A stretch of 64,000 nucleotides of DNA from an uncultured bacterium (lineage in GTDB: Bacteria > Planctomycetota > JAJSAM01 > JAJVHW01). Positions 16,602 to 24,836 of the stretch are shown piece after piece (the first letter of the stretch is position 1; each line of letters starts with the position of its first letter). The position numbers were made by a program, and so were the translations under genes. The stretch is taken from positions 1 to 64,000 of the forward strand of contig CALKVK010000012.1 of NCBI GenBank assembly GCA_937996235.1, read 5' to 3'. The notes below the pieces were generated by a model. It saw only the letters and a list, made by a program, of their open reading frames with translations, was not told the DNA's origin and made no database searches.

Positions 16602-17443
16602 CGCCGCGACCGCGAGCGCGCCGGACGGGAGCGGACCCCCCAGTCCGCGCGCGCGGCCGGAGCGAGGGTCACGCCGACGGGGCAGTGGTCCGAGCCGGTG
16701 ACGTGTACGTCGACGAATGCCGCTCGAACGTGCTCCATCGCCGCGGGAGTGGCGAGCACGTAGTCGATCCGCCAGCCTACGTTGCGTTCACGCACACCCG
16801 CGCGCTGGCTCCACCAGGAGTAGCGGACCGCCTCGGGGTGGAGGGCGCGGAAGGTGTCGATCCACCCCGAGCGCAGCCAGCGGTCGAGCTCCTCGCGCTC
16901 CTCGGGCCGGAAGCCGCTCGTCTCACGGTTGTCGCGCGGACGCGCGAGATCGATCTCGCGATGGGCCGTGTTGAGGTCGCCGACGCAGAGGACCGGGAGG
17001 CCCGCGGCGACCAGCGGCGCGAGCACTTCGAAGGCGCGCTCGTAGAACGCCAGCTTGTGCGGGATGCGCGAGTTGTCGCGCTCGGTGCCGGCCCCGTGCG
17101 GGAAGTACCCGTTGGCCACGTGGAGCCGGCCGAAGCGTGCGAGCTGGAAGCGCCCCTCGGCGTCGTGTTCGGGCGAGCCGATGCCGGCGGTCACCTCGTC
17201 CGGCGCGCAGCGTGCGAGGAGGCCGACCCCGCTGTAGCCGGGTCGCTCGGCGCAGACCCAGTGCGCTGCGCGACCCGGGGGATCGCGCAGCGCGGCCGGG
17301 AGCTGCTCCGGGCGCGCGCGGACCTCCTGGAGACACAGGATGTCGGCGTCGTCCGCCGCGAGCCAGTCCACGAAGCCCTTCGACGCGGCGGAGCGCAGGC
17401 CGTTCACGTTCCACGAGACCACGCGCAGGGACCGTCGCGACAT
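16598..17443 (-). CDS. xthA: exodeoxyribonuclease III / AP endonuclease
   Basis: A 281-residue Mg-dependent nuclease of base-excision repair that cuts DNA at abasic sites and degrades 3' ends. All family motifs are visible: VSWNVNGLRS at the N-terminus, CLQEVRA with the metal-binding Glu, GDLNTAHREIDLARP with the catalytic Asp/Asn, and GSDHCPVG with the final Asp-His pair. The ATG at 17443 gives the standard length (about 265-280). Upstream in-frame TTG extension would overlap the divergent promoter and adds an Arg-rich stretch, so it was not used. It is divergent from the gamma carbonic anhydrase. Confidence 0.95.
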   Translation of the reverse strand: MSRRSLRVVSWNVNGLRSAASKGFVDWLAADDADILCLQEVRARPEQLPAALRDPPGRAAHWVCAERPGYSGVGLLARCAPDEVTAGIGSPEHDAEGRFQLARFGRLHVANGYFPHGAGTERDNSRIPHKLAFYERAFEVLAPLVAAGLPVLCVGDLNTAHREIDLARPRDNRETSGFRPEEREELDRWLRSGWIDTFRALHPEAVRYSWWSQRAGVRERNVGWRIDYVLATPAAMEHVRAAFVDVHVTGSDHCPVGVTLAPAARADWGVRSRPARSRSRR

Positions 17444-17524
17444 CGCGCTCGACACTCCCACCGGCAGCCCCGTGCGGCCAGAGGTTTCGCGCCGGACCGG
17501 CGCCGTCGGGAGGCGCGCACGCGG

Positions 17525-17530
17525 TAGAGT
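17525..17530 (+). promoter_or_regulatory. -10-like hexamer TAGAGT, possible leaderless start
   Basis: TAGAGT ends 7 nt before the ATG at 17538. No Shine-Dalgarno is present between them, which fits a leaderless message. Confidence 0.45.
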
Positions 17531-17537
17531 GCGCCGC

Positions 17538-18068
17538 ATGCACATGCGACGGATCGGCAACGTCTACGTGATGGACTCCGCGCGCATCCTCGGCGACGTG
17601 CAGCTCGGCGACGACGCGAACCTCTGGTGCGGCGCCGTGGTGCGCGGGGACGTCGCCGCGGTGCGCATCGGTGCGCGCTGCAACCTCCAGGACAACGTCG
17701 TCGTGCACTGCGACGACGACGTCGACCTGACCATCGGCGACGACGTCTCGATGGGCCACGGTGCGATCGTGCACTGCGCGCGCGTCGGCGCCGGCTCGCT
17801 GATCGGGATCGGCGCGCGCGTGCTCGCGGGCTGCGTCATCGGCGAGCGCTGCCTCGTGGCCGCCGGGTGCGTCGTCCCGCCGAACACGACCGTCCCCGAC
17901 GGCATGGTCGTGATGGGGCTGCCGGGACGCATCGTGCGACCTCTGCGGCCGGAGGAGGCCGCGTACCTGGCCATGGTTCCGGGCCGCTACGTCCGGCTCG
18001 CGCGGCTGCACCACGAGACGCCGCACGATCCGCGCACGCGCGTGTTCGGCGGCAAGGGCGCGGTCTGA
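17538..18068 (+). CDS. gamma carbonic anhydrase family protein
   Basis: A 176-residue left-handed beta-helix protein of hexapeptide repeats, the normal length for the gamma-CA/YrdA group. The three zinc-binding histidines are readable in NVVVHCDD, MGHGAIVH (two His). Members hydrate CO2 or are inactive structural homologues, and many are active only as oxidised trimers. The C-terminus has the usual helical tail after MGLPGRIVRPL. It opens MHMRRIGNVYVM; the second ATG at 17544 is possible, but the first sits 7 nt from TAGAGT as expected for a leaderless start. It is cytosolic and monocistronic. Confidence 0.9.
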   Translation: MHMRRIGNVYVMDSARILGDVQLGDDANLWCGAVVRGDVAAVRIGARCNLQDNVVVHCDDDVDLTIGDDVSMGHGAIVHCARVGAGSLIGIGARVLAGCVIGERCLVAAGCVVPPNTTVPDGMVVMGLPGRIVRPLRPEEAAYLAMVPGRYVRLARLHHETPHDPRTRVFGGKGAV

Positions 18069-18081
18069 GCTTCGGGAATGG

Positions 18082-18165
18082 GCGGGGGAGCCGGTGTCGG
18101 ACCGTCGTGGATCGAGCGGACCAAGGGTGTGTGATGGAACGACCGGCCCGTCTTGACTCCCCCGC
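18082..18165. terminator. long-range inverted repeat between convergent genes
   Basis: Arms gcgggggag (18082-18090) and ctcccccgc (18157-18165) are perfectly complementary over 9 bp with a 66-nt loop that contains smaller complementary ccgg/gacc elements. The second arm touches the end of the thioredoxin-domain gene. It is possibly a branched terminator; the evidence is weak. Confidence 0.3.
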
Positions 18166-19394
18166 TACTTACGATCCCCCGCGTGCCCGTCGTCCCCGCT
18201 GACGGGGAAGACGAGACGCGGGAAACGCCCGTGCTCCTCGACGGCCGACCGCACGGCGTCGAGGTCGCGGCCCCAGCTCGTGCCCGCGAAGCGCCGGACG
18301 GCCGCCTCGAGCAGCGCCAGCGCGCCCGACACGTCCGTCGACGCCTTGCGCTCCGCGTCGCGGACCACAGCGAGCGCCTCGTTCCCGAGCTCGGCGAGGC
18401 GCGTGCGCGCCGCCGCTCCGAACGCGCCGTCGCCGTCCGCGGCGACCAGCTCCCGCAGCTCGCGCTCCGCCCCGGCGAGGTCGTCGCCCTCGGCGAGCGC
18501 GGCCGCGGCCCGCAGCCGCTGAGCCGACGCCCGCACGGGCCCCCACTCGCGCTCCCCGGCTGCGTCCGGCGCGACCTTCCCGAGCGTTCGGTCGAGCCGC
18601 CCCGTGAACTCCTGCGTGCTCGAGGCCGGCCCGGGCAGCGCCGCAAGCTCGTCGCCGGCGGCGTCGAGGGCCGCGAAGTACGGCCACCCCTTCGCGAGGT
18701 AGGCGACGGCCTCCCCCTCCGGGATGCGCGTCACGTCCACCATGAGCGGCACGAAGCGCTCGAGACGCGCCTGGACGCCGGCATCGTGGAACGTCTTGCC
18801 CCGGAGCTCCTGACACCACGGGCACTGCGGGTGCTGGGCGAACAGCAGAACGCGCCGCCCGGTCACGGCGGCGACGTCGCGCGCGCGGGCGGGATCGTCG
18901 ATCCACTGCGGCTCGCCGTCCCGCACGGGCTGGTACTCCGCGAGGAGCGCGGCGCTCCGCTCGGCGGCGGCGGCCTCGGGAGAGACGCGCGCGGTCTCCT
19001 CGGCGAACGCGAGCGCCACCGTCGGAACGACGTCGTGCGGCCACACCGCGGCGGCGACCCCGGCGACCACCAGGAGCGCCGCGGCGACCCGCACGCTGCG
19101 GAGCCCCCAGAGACGGCGCAGCGGGCGCCGCGCCGAGGTGGCGCGCTCGACGTCCGCGAGCGTCACCGCGCACTCCGACGCCGGACCGGCCAGGAGAGAC
19201 GTCGCGGCGTGCACGTCGCGGTACGCCTCGAGCAGAGCGACCGCTCCGGCCGCCTCGATCGCCGCGAGTGCCGCCGCGAGTTCCGCTGAGGGCAGTTCGC
19301 CCTCCGTCACGGCGCGGATCGCCTCCAGCAGCCCCTCGGGCAGGGCGTCGTCGGCGTCGGGTTCGGGTTCGTCGTGGTGGTGCATGGCGTTCAT
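18165..19394 (-). CDS. membrane-anchored thioredoxin-domain protein, likely anti-sigma partner
   Basis: A 409-residue protein: acidic/Ala-rich cytoplasmic N-terminus (1-95), one transmembrane helix (about 101-119), then an extracytoplasmic thioredoxin-like domain with the redox motif C191-P-W-C194 in the context AQHPQCPWCQELRGK. This resembles the DsbD-gamma/thioredoxin_7 group. A helical Ala-rich tail follows. It overlaps the ECF sigma gene by 4 nt (ATGA), the position normally held by an anti-sigma factor, and the topology fits. No HCC zinc motif is present in the N-terminal domain. It could sense envelope redox state or thiol damage and release the sigma factor; the regulatory role is inference from context. 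Confidence 0.72.
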   Translation of the reverse strand: MNAMHHHDEPEPDADDALPEGLLEAIRAVTEGELPSAELAAALAAIEAAGAVALLEAYRDVHAATSLLAGPASECAVTLADVERATSARRPLRRLWGLRSVRVAAALLVVAGVAAAVWPHDVVPTVALAFAEETARVSPEAAAAERSAALLAEYQPVRDGEPQWIDDPARARDVAAVTGRRVLLFAQHPQCPWCQELRGKTFHDAGVQARLERFVPLMVDVTRIPEGEAVAYLAKGWPYFAALDAAGDELAALPGPASSTQEFTGRLDRTLGKVAPDAAGEREWGPVRASAQRLRAAAALAEGDDLAGAERELRELVAADGDGAFGAAARTRLAELGNEALAVVRDAERKASTDVSGALALLEAAVRRFAGTSWGRDLDAVRSAVEEHGRFPRLVFPVSGDDGHAGDRK

Positions 19395-19918
19395 CCCGCC
19401 TGGAGGTGCCGGTACCTCGCGAGAGCCTCGGCCAGGGCGAGCGTGGCGCGTCGGACGCGCGTCTCGACCGTCTTGACCGGGGTCCCGGTGGCCTCGGCGA
19501 TCTCACGGGCGGTCAGCCCGTCGAAGCGGAACATCAGGAAGGCCTCGCGGGAGCTCTCCGGCAGGTCCGCGAGCGCCTTCCGTACCTGAGACAGCAGGAA
19601 CCGGCGCGCCTCTTCGTCGGCGAGTTCGGTTCCCGCGGGTGGCGCCGTGGGCTCCGGGCCCGGGGGCGGCGCGAGCTCGCGCCGCCGCGCCGCGCGCTTC
19701 CACTGGTTCAGGAAGAGGCGGTACGCCGTCTGCCGCAGGAAGCCGTCGGGGCTCCCGCGTCCGGCGTAGAGCTCACGCTTGCGCCAGACCGTCGCAAACG
19801 CCTCCTGCAGGAGGTCGTCCGCGTCCGCCGCATTGCCCGTCAGGCGTGCGAGGAAGCGGTGCAGCGGTTGACGCTGGCGCTCGAAGAGCGCTCGGAATTC
19901 GGTCCGATCGAGCCCCAA
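19391..19918 (-). CDS. ECF RNA polymerase sigma factor
   Basis: A 175-residue sigma-70 family factor with region 2 (ARLTGNAADADDLLQEAF, AYRLFLNQWKR) and region 4 (LADLPESSREAFLMFRFDGL, AREIAEATGTPVKTVETRV) joined by a Pro-rich linker. The start is TTG at 19918, chosen because GGAGG lies 4 nt upstream and translation then begins right before the sigma-2 domain. Upstream in-frame sequence has no family similarity. It is coupled by ATGA overlap to the membrane thioredoxin protein that is probably its anti-sigma. It directs core polymerase to a stress regulon. Confidence 0.9.
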   Translation of the reverse strand: MGLDRTEFRALFERQRQPLHRFLARLTGNAADADDLLQEAFATVWRKRELYAGRGSPDGFLRQTAYRLFLNQWKRAARRRELAPPPGPEPTAPPAGTELADEEARRFLLSQVRKALADLPESSREAFLMFRFDGLTAREIAEATGTPVKTVETRVRRATLALAEALARYRHLQAG

Positions 19919-19951
19919 TGGCCCTCCGTCGCGCCCCCCGGCGACCTGCCG

Positions 19952-19957
19952 AGCATA
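19952..19957 (-). promoter_or_regulatory. -10-like hexamer TATGCT upstream of ECF sigma gene
   Basis: TATGCT on the minus strand lies 33 nt before the TTG start, leaving a leader with the GGAGG ribosome site. No GAAC/CGTC ECF box is seen before this sigma gene. Confidence 0.35.
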
Positions 19958-20088
19958 GGGACAGCGGACGACCAGGGAACCCTTCACCGAATCCGGAATT
20001 CTCGCAACCCCTTGCGGCGCCGCTCCGTCAGACGGGTGTTGGGGTCCACGCACAGGGACGAAGTCGACGTCCGGAGCCCGAGAGAGTC

Positions 20089-20523
20089 ATGAACGAAGCC
20101 GAACGGAAGACCGTCGCGCAGATTCCCCTTTCCGCTGCCGCGCGTACGGCAGGCCGGAGCCGTGCAACCCTGCTGGGCGTGGTCGTGGCCTGCGTCGCGG
20201 TGATCGCCGCGGCGACCGCCGTGCTGATCGCGCCCGCCGACGACGATGCGGCCGCCGCAGTTGCGCAGCATGCGCCGGAGCCCCTGCACGTCGAGACCGC
20301 CGGCGACCTCCGGTACACCTTCCACGCGGTCACCGGCATCGAGGCGCTCTACGACGTGGCCAACGACCCGAACGGGCGCGTGAACCTCGCCGAGAAGCGA
20401 CCCGACGACACGCAGCGCCTGCGCAAGCTCCTGCTGCAGCGCACCGGGGCCCGCAACCTCGACTCCCTGCAGGCTCCGTTCGCGGAAGAGATCGAGCGTC
20501 TCAAGGCGCTCGGCTACCTGTAG
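20089..20523 (+). CDS. single-pass membrane protein with sulfatase-like C-terminal tail
   Basis: A 144-residue protein with a short basic N-terminus, one transmembrane helix (about residues 28-48), a short Ala/His linker and a C-terminal 60 residues. That tail closely resembles the end of arylsulfatases: EALYDVANDPNGRVNLAE, then an alpha-helical stretch ending IERLKALGYL. Sulfatases normally end with 'LYDL..DP.E..NLA' and a helix finishing in LGY. No sulfatase catalytic CxPxR motif or metal ligands exist here, so it cannot be a sulfatase by itself. It may be a detached tail domain used as an adaptor or a decayed fusion. It is divergent from the ECF sigma gene across 170 bp. Confidence 0.6.
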   Translation: MNEAERKTVAQIPLSAAARTAGRSRATLLGVVVACVAVIAAATAVLIAPADDDAAAAVAQHAPEPLHVETAGDLRYTFHAVTGIEALYDVANDPNGRVNLAEKRPDDTQRLRKLLLQRTGARNLDSLQAPFAEEIERLKALGYL

Positions 20524-20610
20524 CAGCCTCGCGAGCGCGCTGCGCGCCGAGGCGCGTTCGGGGACGTCCACGCGAGGACCTGGTGCGCCGTCGCGCCCGC
20601 GCCGTCGCGA

Positions 20611-22083
20611 CTACCGACCCTCCGGCCGCCCCCACCCCGCGACCTCGTCGCGGATCTGTTCGAACAGGATGTCCTCGAGGTTGTCGCGCCGGACCGCGCC
20701 GGTCACCCCGTGCGACGCCGCGGCCGCCTCGGGCGAGCCGTACTCGAGGAAGACGAACTTCCCGCGCGTGAACTGCGCCACCTGGCGGAAGACGAGCGTC
20801 CCGAGGGCGTCGAGGCCGCTCGCCGCGACCGTGTGGATGCGGATGCCCTTCGCGACCGCCGCACGGACGCTGTCGCCGTACGGCACGTCGCCGGCGTAGT
20901 CCATGTGCGGGGGCGCGTCGGCGAGCACGAAGACGACCTTCGCCGCGCCCGAGCGCCACGCGACGCCGTCCACGGCCTGTGCGAGCGCCTGGTTGAGCGA
21001 CTCCGGCGTGTCGCCGCCGCCGTTGGCGGTGACCCCGCGGAGCGCCGTGTCGAACGCGGCGATGTCGGCCGTGAACGGGTGCGTCGCGGTGACGTACTCG
21101 TCGCCGAGGTCGCGGTAGAGCACGGCCGCGTAGCGGAGGTCGAACTCGCGCGCGAGCCCGCGCAGCCGGCCGGTGACCTGGAGCAGCGACGCCTTCAGGC
21201 TCTCGATCTCGTCCCCCATCGAGCCGGTCGTGTCGATGACGAAGCAGACGTCGAGCGCCACCGGCTCCGTCGACGCGACCGTCTCGGTGAGCCGCAGCGT
21301 CAGCTCGTCCCCCTCGCCGACCCACACGGCCCGTGCCGTGAGAGCCCCGGCACCCGGCAGGGGCACGTACGCCTCGACGAGCGGTGCGCCGGCGGCGCCG
21401 ACGGGCTGCGCGTCGAGACGCGGGTACCACGGGATGCGACCATCCCCGTAGGTCGTGCCGGACCACAGAACCCGGTCGGCCTGCTCGTCCACGACGGAGA
21501 CGACGGCTCCGGGCACGGGCCGCCCGGCAGCGTCGACGACCCGGACCGTGCGCCGCCCGGAGACGTCGAGGGGCTGGAAGAGGCCGCTCATGCGCCTCCG
21601 CTCCGTCCACGTCCGCAGGAACTCGAGGTAGCCGGCCAAGTCGGCGTTGTCGTCGGTGCTCCCGGCGCGCAGCGCGTGTGCGCCCGGGCCGGCCCCGTCC
21701 GTAGGCGCGATCGACTTCTCCGCCTCGTCCAGGCGGGCGAAGCGCGCCGTCGCGGGGGCTGCGGCGGGCTCTGCGGCGCGTGCGCCCCCGGCCGCCCCCG
21801 CGTCGCCGACCAGCGCGGGGGAGTCGCCGAGGGCATCGGACGCGCCGCCCGCGTCCTCGGTCGCCGCCGCGTCGCCCCCGCCTGCGCGCCGCAGCCGCCA
21901 GGGGCCGGCGTCCTCCGTCGCGATGCTCGTGCCCGCGAGCTCGGCCGACTCGGGCAGACGACCCGCGGCCGCGACACCCGGCCGCAGCGACGGGTTGGGG
22001 ACCTCCGACGTGCGTTCCGTGTGCGAGCACGCGACGAACGCGAGAGTGGTGACGAGGGGCAGGGTGAGCGAGAAACGGCGCAT
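20611..22083 (-). CDS. vWA-domain lipoprotein
   Basis: A 490-residue lipoprotein with signal peptide and lipobox (LAFVAC). A long low-complexity Ala/Gly/Asp region (about 30-130) follows, then a carboxypeptidase-regulatory-like beta domain (about 165-260, RVVDAAGRPVPGAVVSVVD) and a von Willebrand A domain. The vWA domain has an intact MIDAS motif DTTGSM near residue 282, ALYRDLGDEYVT, and NGGGDTPES supplying further metal ligands. Such proteins bind partners through Mg2+ and are frequent in planctomycete envelopes. The ATG has GGGAGG 5 nt upstream. It faces the sulfatase-tail gene and lies 122 bp from the RraB-like gene. Partner unknown. Confidence 0.85.
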   Translation of the reverse strand: MRRFSLTLPLVTTLAFVACSHTERTSEVPNPSLRPGVAAAGRLPESAELAGTSIATEDAGPWRLRRAGGGDAAATEDAGGASDALGDSPALVGDAGAAGGARAAEPAAAPATARFARLDEAEKSIAPTDGAGPGAHALRAGSTDDNADLAGYLEFLRTWTERRRMSGLFQPLDVSGRRTVRVVDAAGRPVPGAVVSVVDEQADRVLWSGTTYGDGRIPWYPRLDAQPVGAAGAPLVEAYVPLPGAGALTARAVWVGEGDELTLRLTETVASTEPVALDVCFVIDTTGSMGDEIESLKASLLQVTGRLRGLAREFDLRYAAVLYRDLGDEYVTATHPFTADIAAFDTALRGVTANGGGDTPESLNQALAQAVDGVAWRSGAAKVVFVLADAPPHMDYAGDVPYGDSVRAAVAKGIRIHTVAASGLDALGTLVFRQVAQFTRGKFVFLEYGSPEAAAASHGVTGAVRRDNLEDILFEQIRDEVAGWGRPEGR

Positions 22084-22205
22084 CGGGTCCTCCCGGCCTC
22101 CCGTCGCGGAGGGAGCTCGACGCGTCGCGAGTCACCGCCGCCACGGGCTGCCGGTGCTTCGACGCGCTGCCGCCGCGCGAGTTCCCGCGGCGGGCCGGGA
22201 GCCGA

Positions 22206-22553
22206 TCAGACGCGCGCGCCCCAGCCGTCGAAGACGCAGTCGAAGCGGTACCCCGCCGTGTACATCCAGTGCACCCAGCGCCCCAGCGTCGCGGCCGACA
22301 GCTTCGCCGGCCGCGTGACGCCGTGGACGATGAACGCGTCCCCGTCGGGCTCGACCTGGACCTCGTACCGCGTGGTCGTGCGCAGGTGGTCGGCCAGGGC
22401 CGTCGCCGCCGCCTCGGAGGCCGGGCGGTACGCGAAGCGCAGCTTCACGGCGCGCTCCTTCGAGTAGCCGGACTCACGCATCATGAGATACGTGCCGCGC
22501 GTCCGCTCGAGCTGACGTCGCAGGTTCTCGGCGTGCTCTTCGCGACGATCCAA
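22206..22553 (-). CDS. RraB-like ribonuclease regulator
   Basis: A 115-residue protein resembling the RraB family (inhibitors that bind RNase E and modulate mRNA decay). The alternating Arg/Glu N-terminal helix, the middle FAYRPASEAAATALADHL helix, the strand pair YEVQVEPDGDAFIVHG and the terminal YRFDCVFDGWG fit that fold. The start is TTG at 22553 because GGAGG lies 5 nt before it and no ATG precedes the conserved helix. Similar ferredoxin-like DUF695-type proteins are an alternative. It is the first gene after a divergent 96-bp region shared with the sugar dehydrogenase. Confidence 0.7.
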   Translation of the reverse strand: MDRREEHAENLRRQLERTRGTYLMMRESGYSKERAVKLRFAYRPASEAAATALADHLRTTTRYEVQVEPDGDAFIVHGVTRPAKLSAATLGRWVHWMYTAGYRFDCVFDGWGARV

Positions 22554-22580
22554 CGCGGCCTCCGGCGGACGGAGCCGCCG

Positions 22581-22586
22581 AGGGTA
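22581..22586 (-). promoter_or_regulatory. -10-like hexamer TACCCT upstream of RraB-like gene
   Basis: TACCCT on the minus strand lies 27 nt before the TTG start; the implied leader contains the GGAGG site. Confidence 0.4.
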
Positions 22587-22649
22587 GCCGCCGCCCGGAG
22601 GGCGCGGCCAGAGGATCGACGCGCCGTTGCTGCCGATGATGATCCCGGC

Positions 22650-24707
22650 ATGGCGTCCGCGCGCACCCGCTCGTTCCTGCTGGCGACGGCCCTGGCGCTC
22701 GTGAGCGGCGGACCCGTGGGGGCCGCTCCCGTGACGGCGGCCGCCGACGCCGCGGGTGCGGCGCTCGCGGCGGCGACCGAGGCGGCGGCACGCGCCGCGG
22801 CGGACGATCCGCCCGCCGTCCGCGACGCGCTCGCGGCGCTGCGGCGCGCGACGGACGACGCCTCCGCGTGGACGGACGACCGCTCCGGCGACGACGCGCT
22901 CCGGGGGACGCTCGGACGCGGCTTCCGCCCCGCGCGGCTCGCCGCCCTCCGCCTGCGCGACCGCACCGCCGCCCTGGAGCGCCGCCTCGAGCGCACTTCC
23001 CTCCCGCGCGGCCAGGTCGTCCGCGCGGCGCTGCGTACGGCGCGCGCGGCCTCCGAGCTGGAGCGCCGGCTCGCCGCGGCCGAGGGCGGTGCTGCGCTCC
23101 GCTTCGCGATCGACGGGCGGCGCGCCGCCGCCGCGTCGATCTCGCGTCGCGTGACCGCGCGCGTTCTCGGCGCGCGCTGCGACGAGGCTCCCGTCCTGTC
23201 GATCGTCGACGCCACCTCGGCCGACCTGGCGGCCGCAGTCCGCCTCGGCGTGGCCCGCGACGGCGCACCGCGGGCCACGCTCCGCGGAGGACGGACGACG
23301 GGCGGCGTGCGCCTCGCCGCCGCCGCGTGCGGTCGCGAGCGCACGATCTGGCTCGTCGACCGAGGTCGGCGCGGGGAGCTGCGCGCGCCGTTCCGTCCGG
23401 ATCACACCGCGGTCGTGATCGACTACGGGCTCGAGTTGCTCGATGCGCGTGTCGGCCAACCGCTCGTGGCCGTCACGCCGACCCTGACGGGCGACAGCGT
23501 GATCCTGGTCGGCGCGTCGCCGGAGCTTCCTCCGGGTCTCACGCTCGACGCTGCCACCGGGGCGATCTCCGGCACGCCGAGCGGTCCGCCGGGCGTTTCG
23601 CGTCACAGCATCTGGGCGCGGTTCGAGAGCGGGAGGGGCGCCATCACGACGCTCGACGTCCGCGTCGCCCCGGCGCTCGACCCACGCGTGCTCGAGCTCG
23701 CGCCGGGCTTCGTCGCCGAACCGCTCCTCGACGGCCTCGCCGTCCCCGCGCGCATCGGGTTCACGCCCGACGGCCGACTGCTGTTCGTCGAGCTCGGCAC
23801 CGGCCGGCTGCGCGTCGTCCGGGACGGTGCGCTGCTCCCGGACCCCGCGCTCACGGTGACGGTCCTGACCGGCGGCGAACGCGGCCTCTACGGCCTCGCG
23901 GTGGCGCCCGACTTCGCGACCACGGGGCAGGTGTACCTCGACGCAGCCGTGCCGGCGGACGCGGAGCATCCGGACCGTGGTCAGGTCCTGCGCGCGACGC
24001 TCGTGGACGACGTCGCGGTCTCCGTCGAGGTGATCGTCGACGATCTGCCGCTCGGCTTCCTCTCCAACGGCGGGTGCGTGCGCATCGGGCCGGACGACCG
24101 GCTGTACGTGAGCGTGGGCGACACCGGCGACGCCGCGCTCGCGCAGCAGGACGGCTCGCGCGCCGGTCGCATCCTGCGCTTCACGCGCGACGGCGCGATC
24201 CCGGCCGACAACCCCTTCGCCGGCGATCCGGAGTGGTGCCGAGGCCTGCGCAACCCGTTCGGGATGACGTTCCACCCCGCGACGGGCGGGCTCTACGTCA
24301 CCGAGAACGGCCCGGCGGCGGGCGACGAGCTCGAGTTCGCTGAGCCGGGCCGCAACTTCGAGTGGGGCCCCGTGCCGCCGGACCTGCCGTCGTTCCGGCG
24401 CGGGCTGCGGCTCGCCGAGTGGACGCCCGTGATCGTGCCGACGGGCGCGACCTTCCTCGCGCGGGGCGCGTTCGGGGAGGGCGCGGCGGACGACCTGTAC
24501 CTCTGCGGCTACGATGCGGCGGACGTGCGCGTGCTGCGGCTCTCCGGAGAGCGGCTGACGGACGTGGACGAGGAGGCGCCGTTCCTGCGCTTCGCCGAGG
24601 AGGGCGGCGTCGCGCTGAAGCCCCTCGACGCGGCCGAGGGACCGGACGGCGCGCTCTACGTGGCCACGTTCACCTCGATCTGGAGGGTGCGGCCGTACGC
24701 CCCCTGA
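22650..24707 (+). CDS. secreted PQQ-type sugar dehydrogenase with putative Ig (He_PIG) domain
   Basis: A 685-residue exported protein: signal peptide (about 1-25), an Ala/Arg-rich helical region (to about 150), a linker domain, a He_PIG Ig-like domain (about 240-330, with LPPGLTLDAATGAISGTP), then a six-bladed propeller of the soluble glucose dehydrogenase/Hhip family (about 340-685). Readable family motifs are ERGLYGLAVAPDF, NGGCVRIGPDDRLYVSVGD, RNPFGMTFHPATGGLYVTENG and GDELEF. The family oxidises sugars in the periplasm with PQQ; specificity cannot be told. Transcribed ahead of the DUF1800/DUF1501 pair, whose first member also has a He_PIG domain. The start has no clear Shine-Dalgarno. Confidence 0.82.
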   Translation: MASARTRSFLLATALALVSGGPVGAAPVTAAADAAGAALAAATEAAARAAADDPPAVRDALAALRRATDDASAWTDDRSGDDALRGTLGRGFRPARLAALRLRDRTAALERRLERTSLPRGQVVRAALRTARAASELERRLAAAEGGAALRFAIDGRRAAAASISRRVTARVLGARCDEAPVLSIVDATSADLAAAVRLGVARDGAPRATLRGGRTTGGVRLAAAACGRERTIWLVDRGRRGELRAPFRPDHTAVVIDYGLELLDARVGQPLVAVTPTLTGDSVILVGASPELPPGLTLDAATGAISGTPSGPPGVSRHSIWARFESGRGAITTLDVRVAPALDPRVLELAPGFVAEPLLDGLAVPARIGFTPDGRLLFVELGTGRLRVVRDGALLPDPALTVTVLTGGERGLYGLAVAPDFATTGQVYLDAAVPADAEHPDRGQVLRATLVDDVAVSVEVIVDDLPLGFLSNGGCVRIGPDDRLYVSVGDTGDAALAQQDGSRAGRILRFTRDGAIPADNPFAGDPEWCRGLRNPFGMTFHPATGGLYVTENGPAAGDELEFAEPGRNFEWGPVPPDLPSFRRGLRLAEWTPVIVPTGATFLARGAFGEGAADDLYLCGYDAADVRVLRLSGERLTDVDEEAPFLRFAEEGGVALKPLDAAEGPDGALYVATFTSIWRVRPYAP

Positions 24708-24836
24708 CCGGCGCTCGGGGGTATCGCGCGGGGCCGCTCCTGCCGAAGTCCCCGGTGCGGGACGCGTAACGACCGGCACGAGCAGCCGGAGGAGAACCGG
24801 ACGCTGGCGACGCGGAGCGTCGACGGGAGGGAGAGC

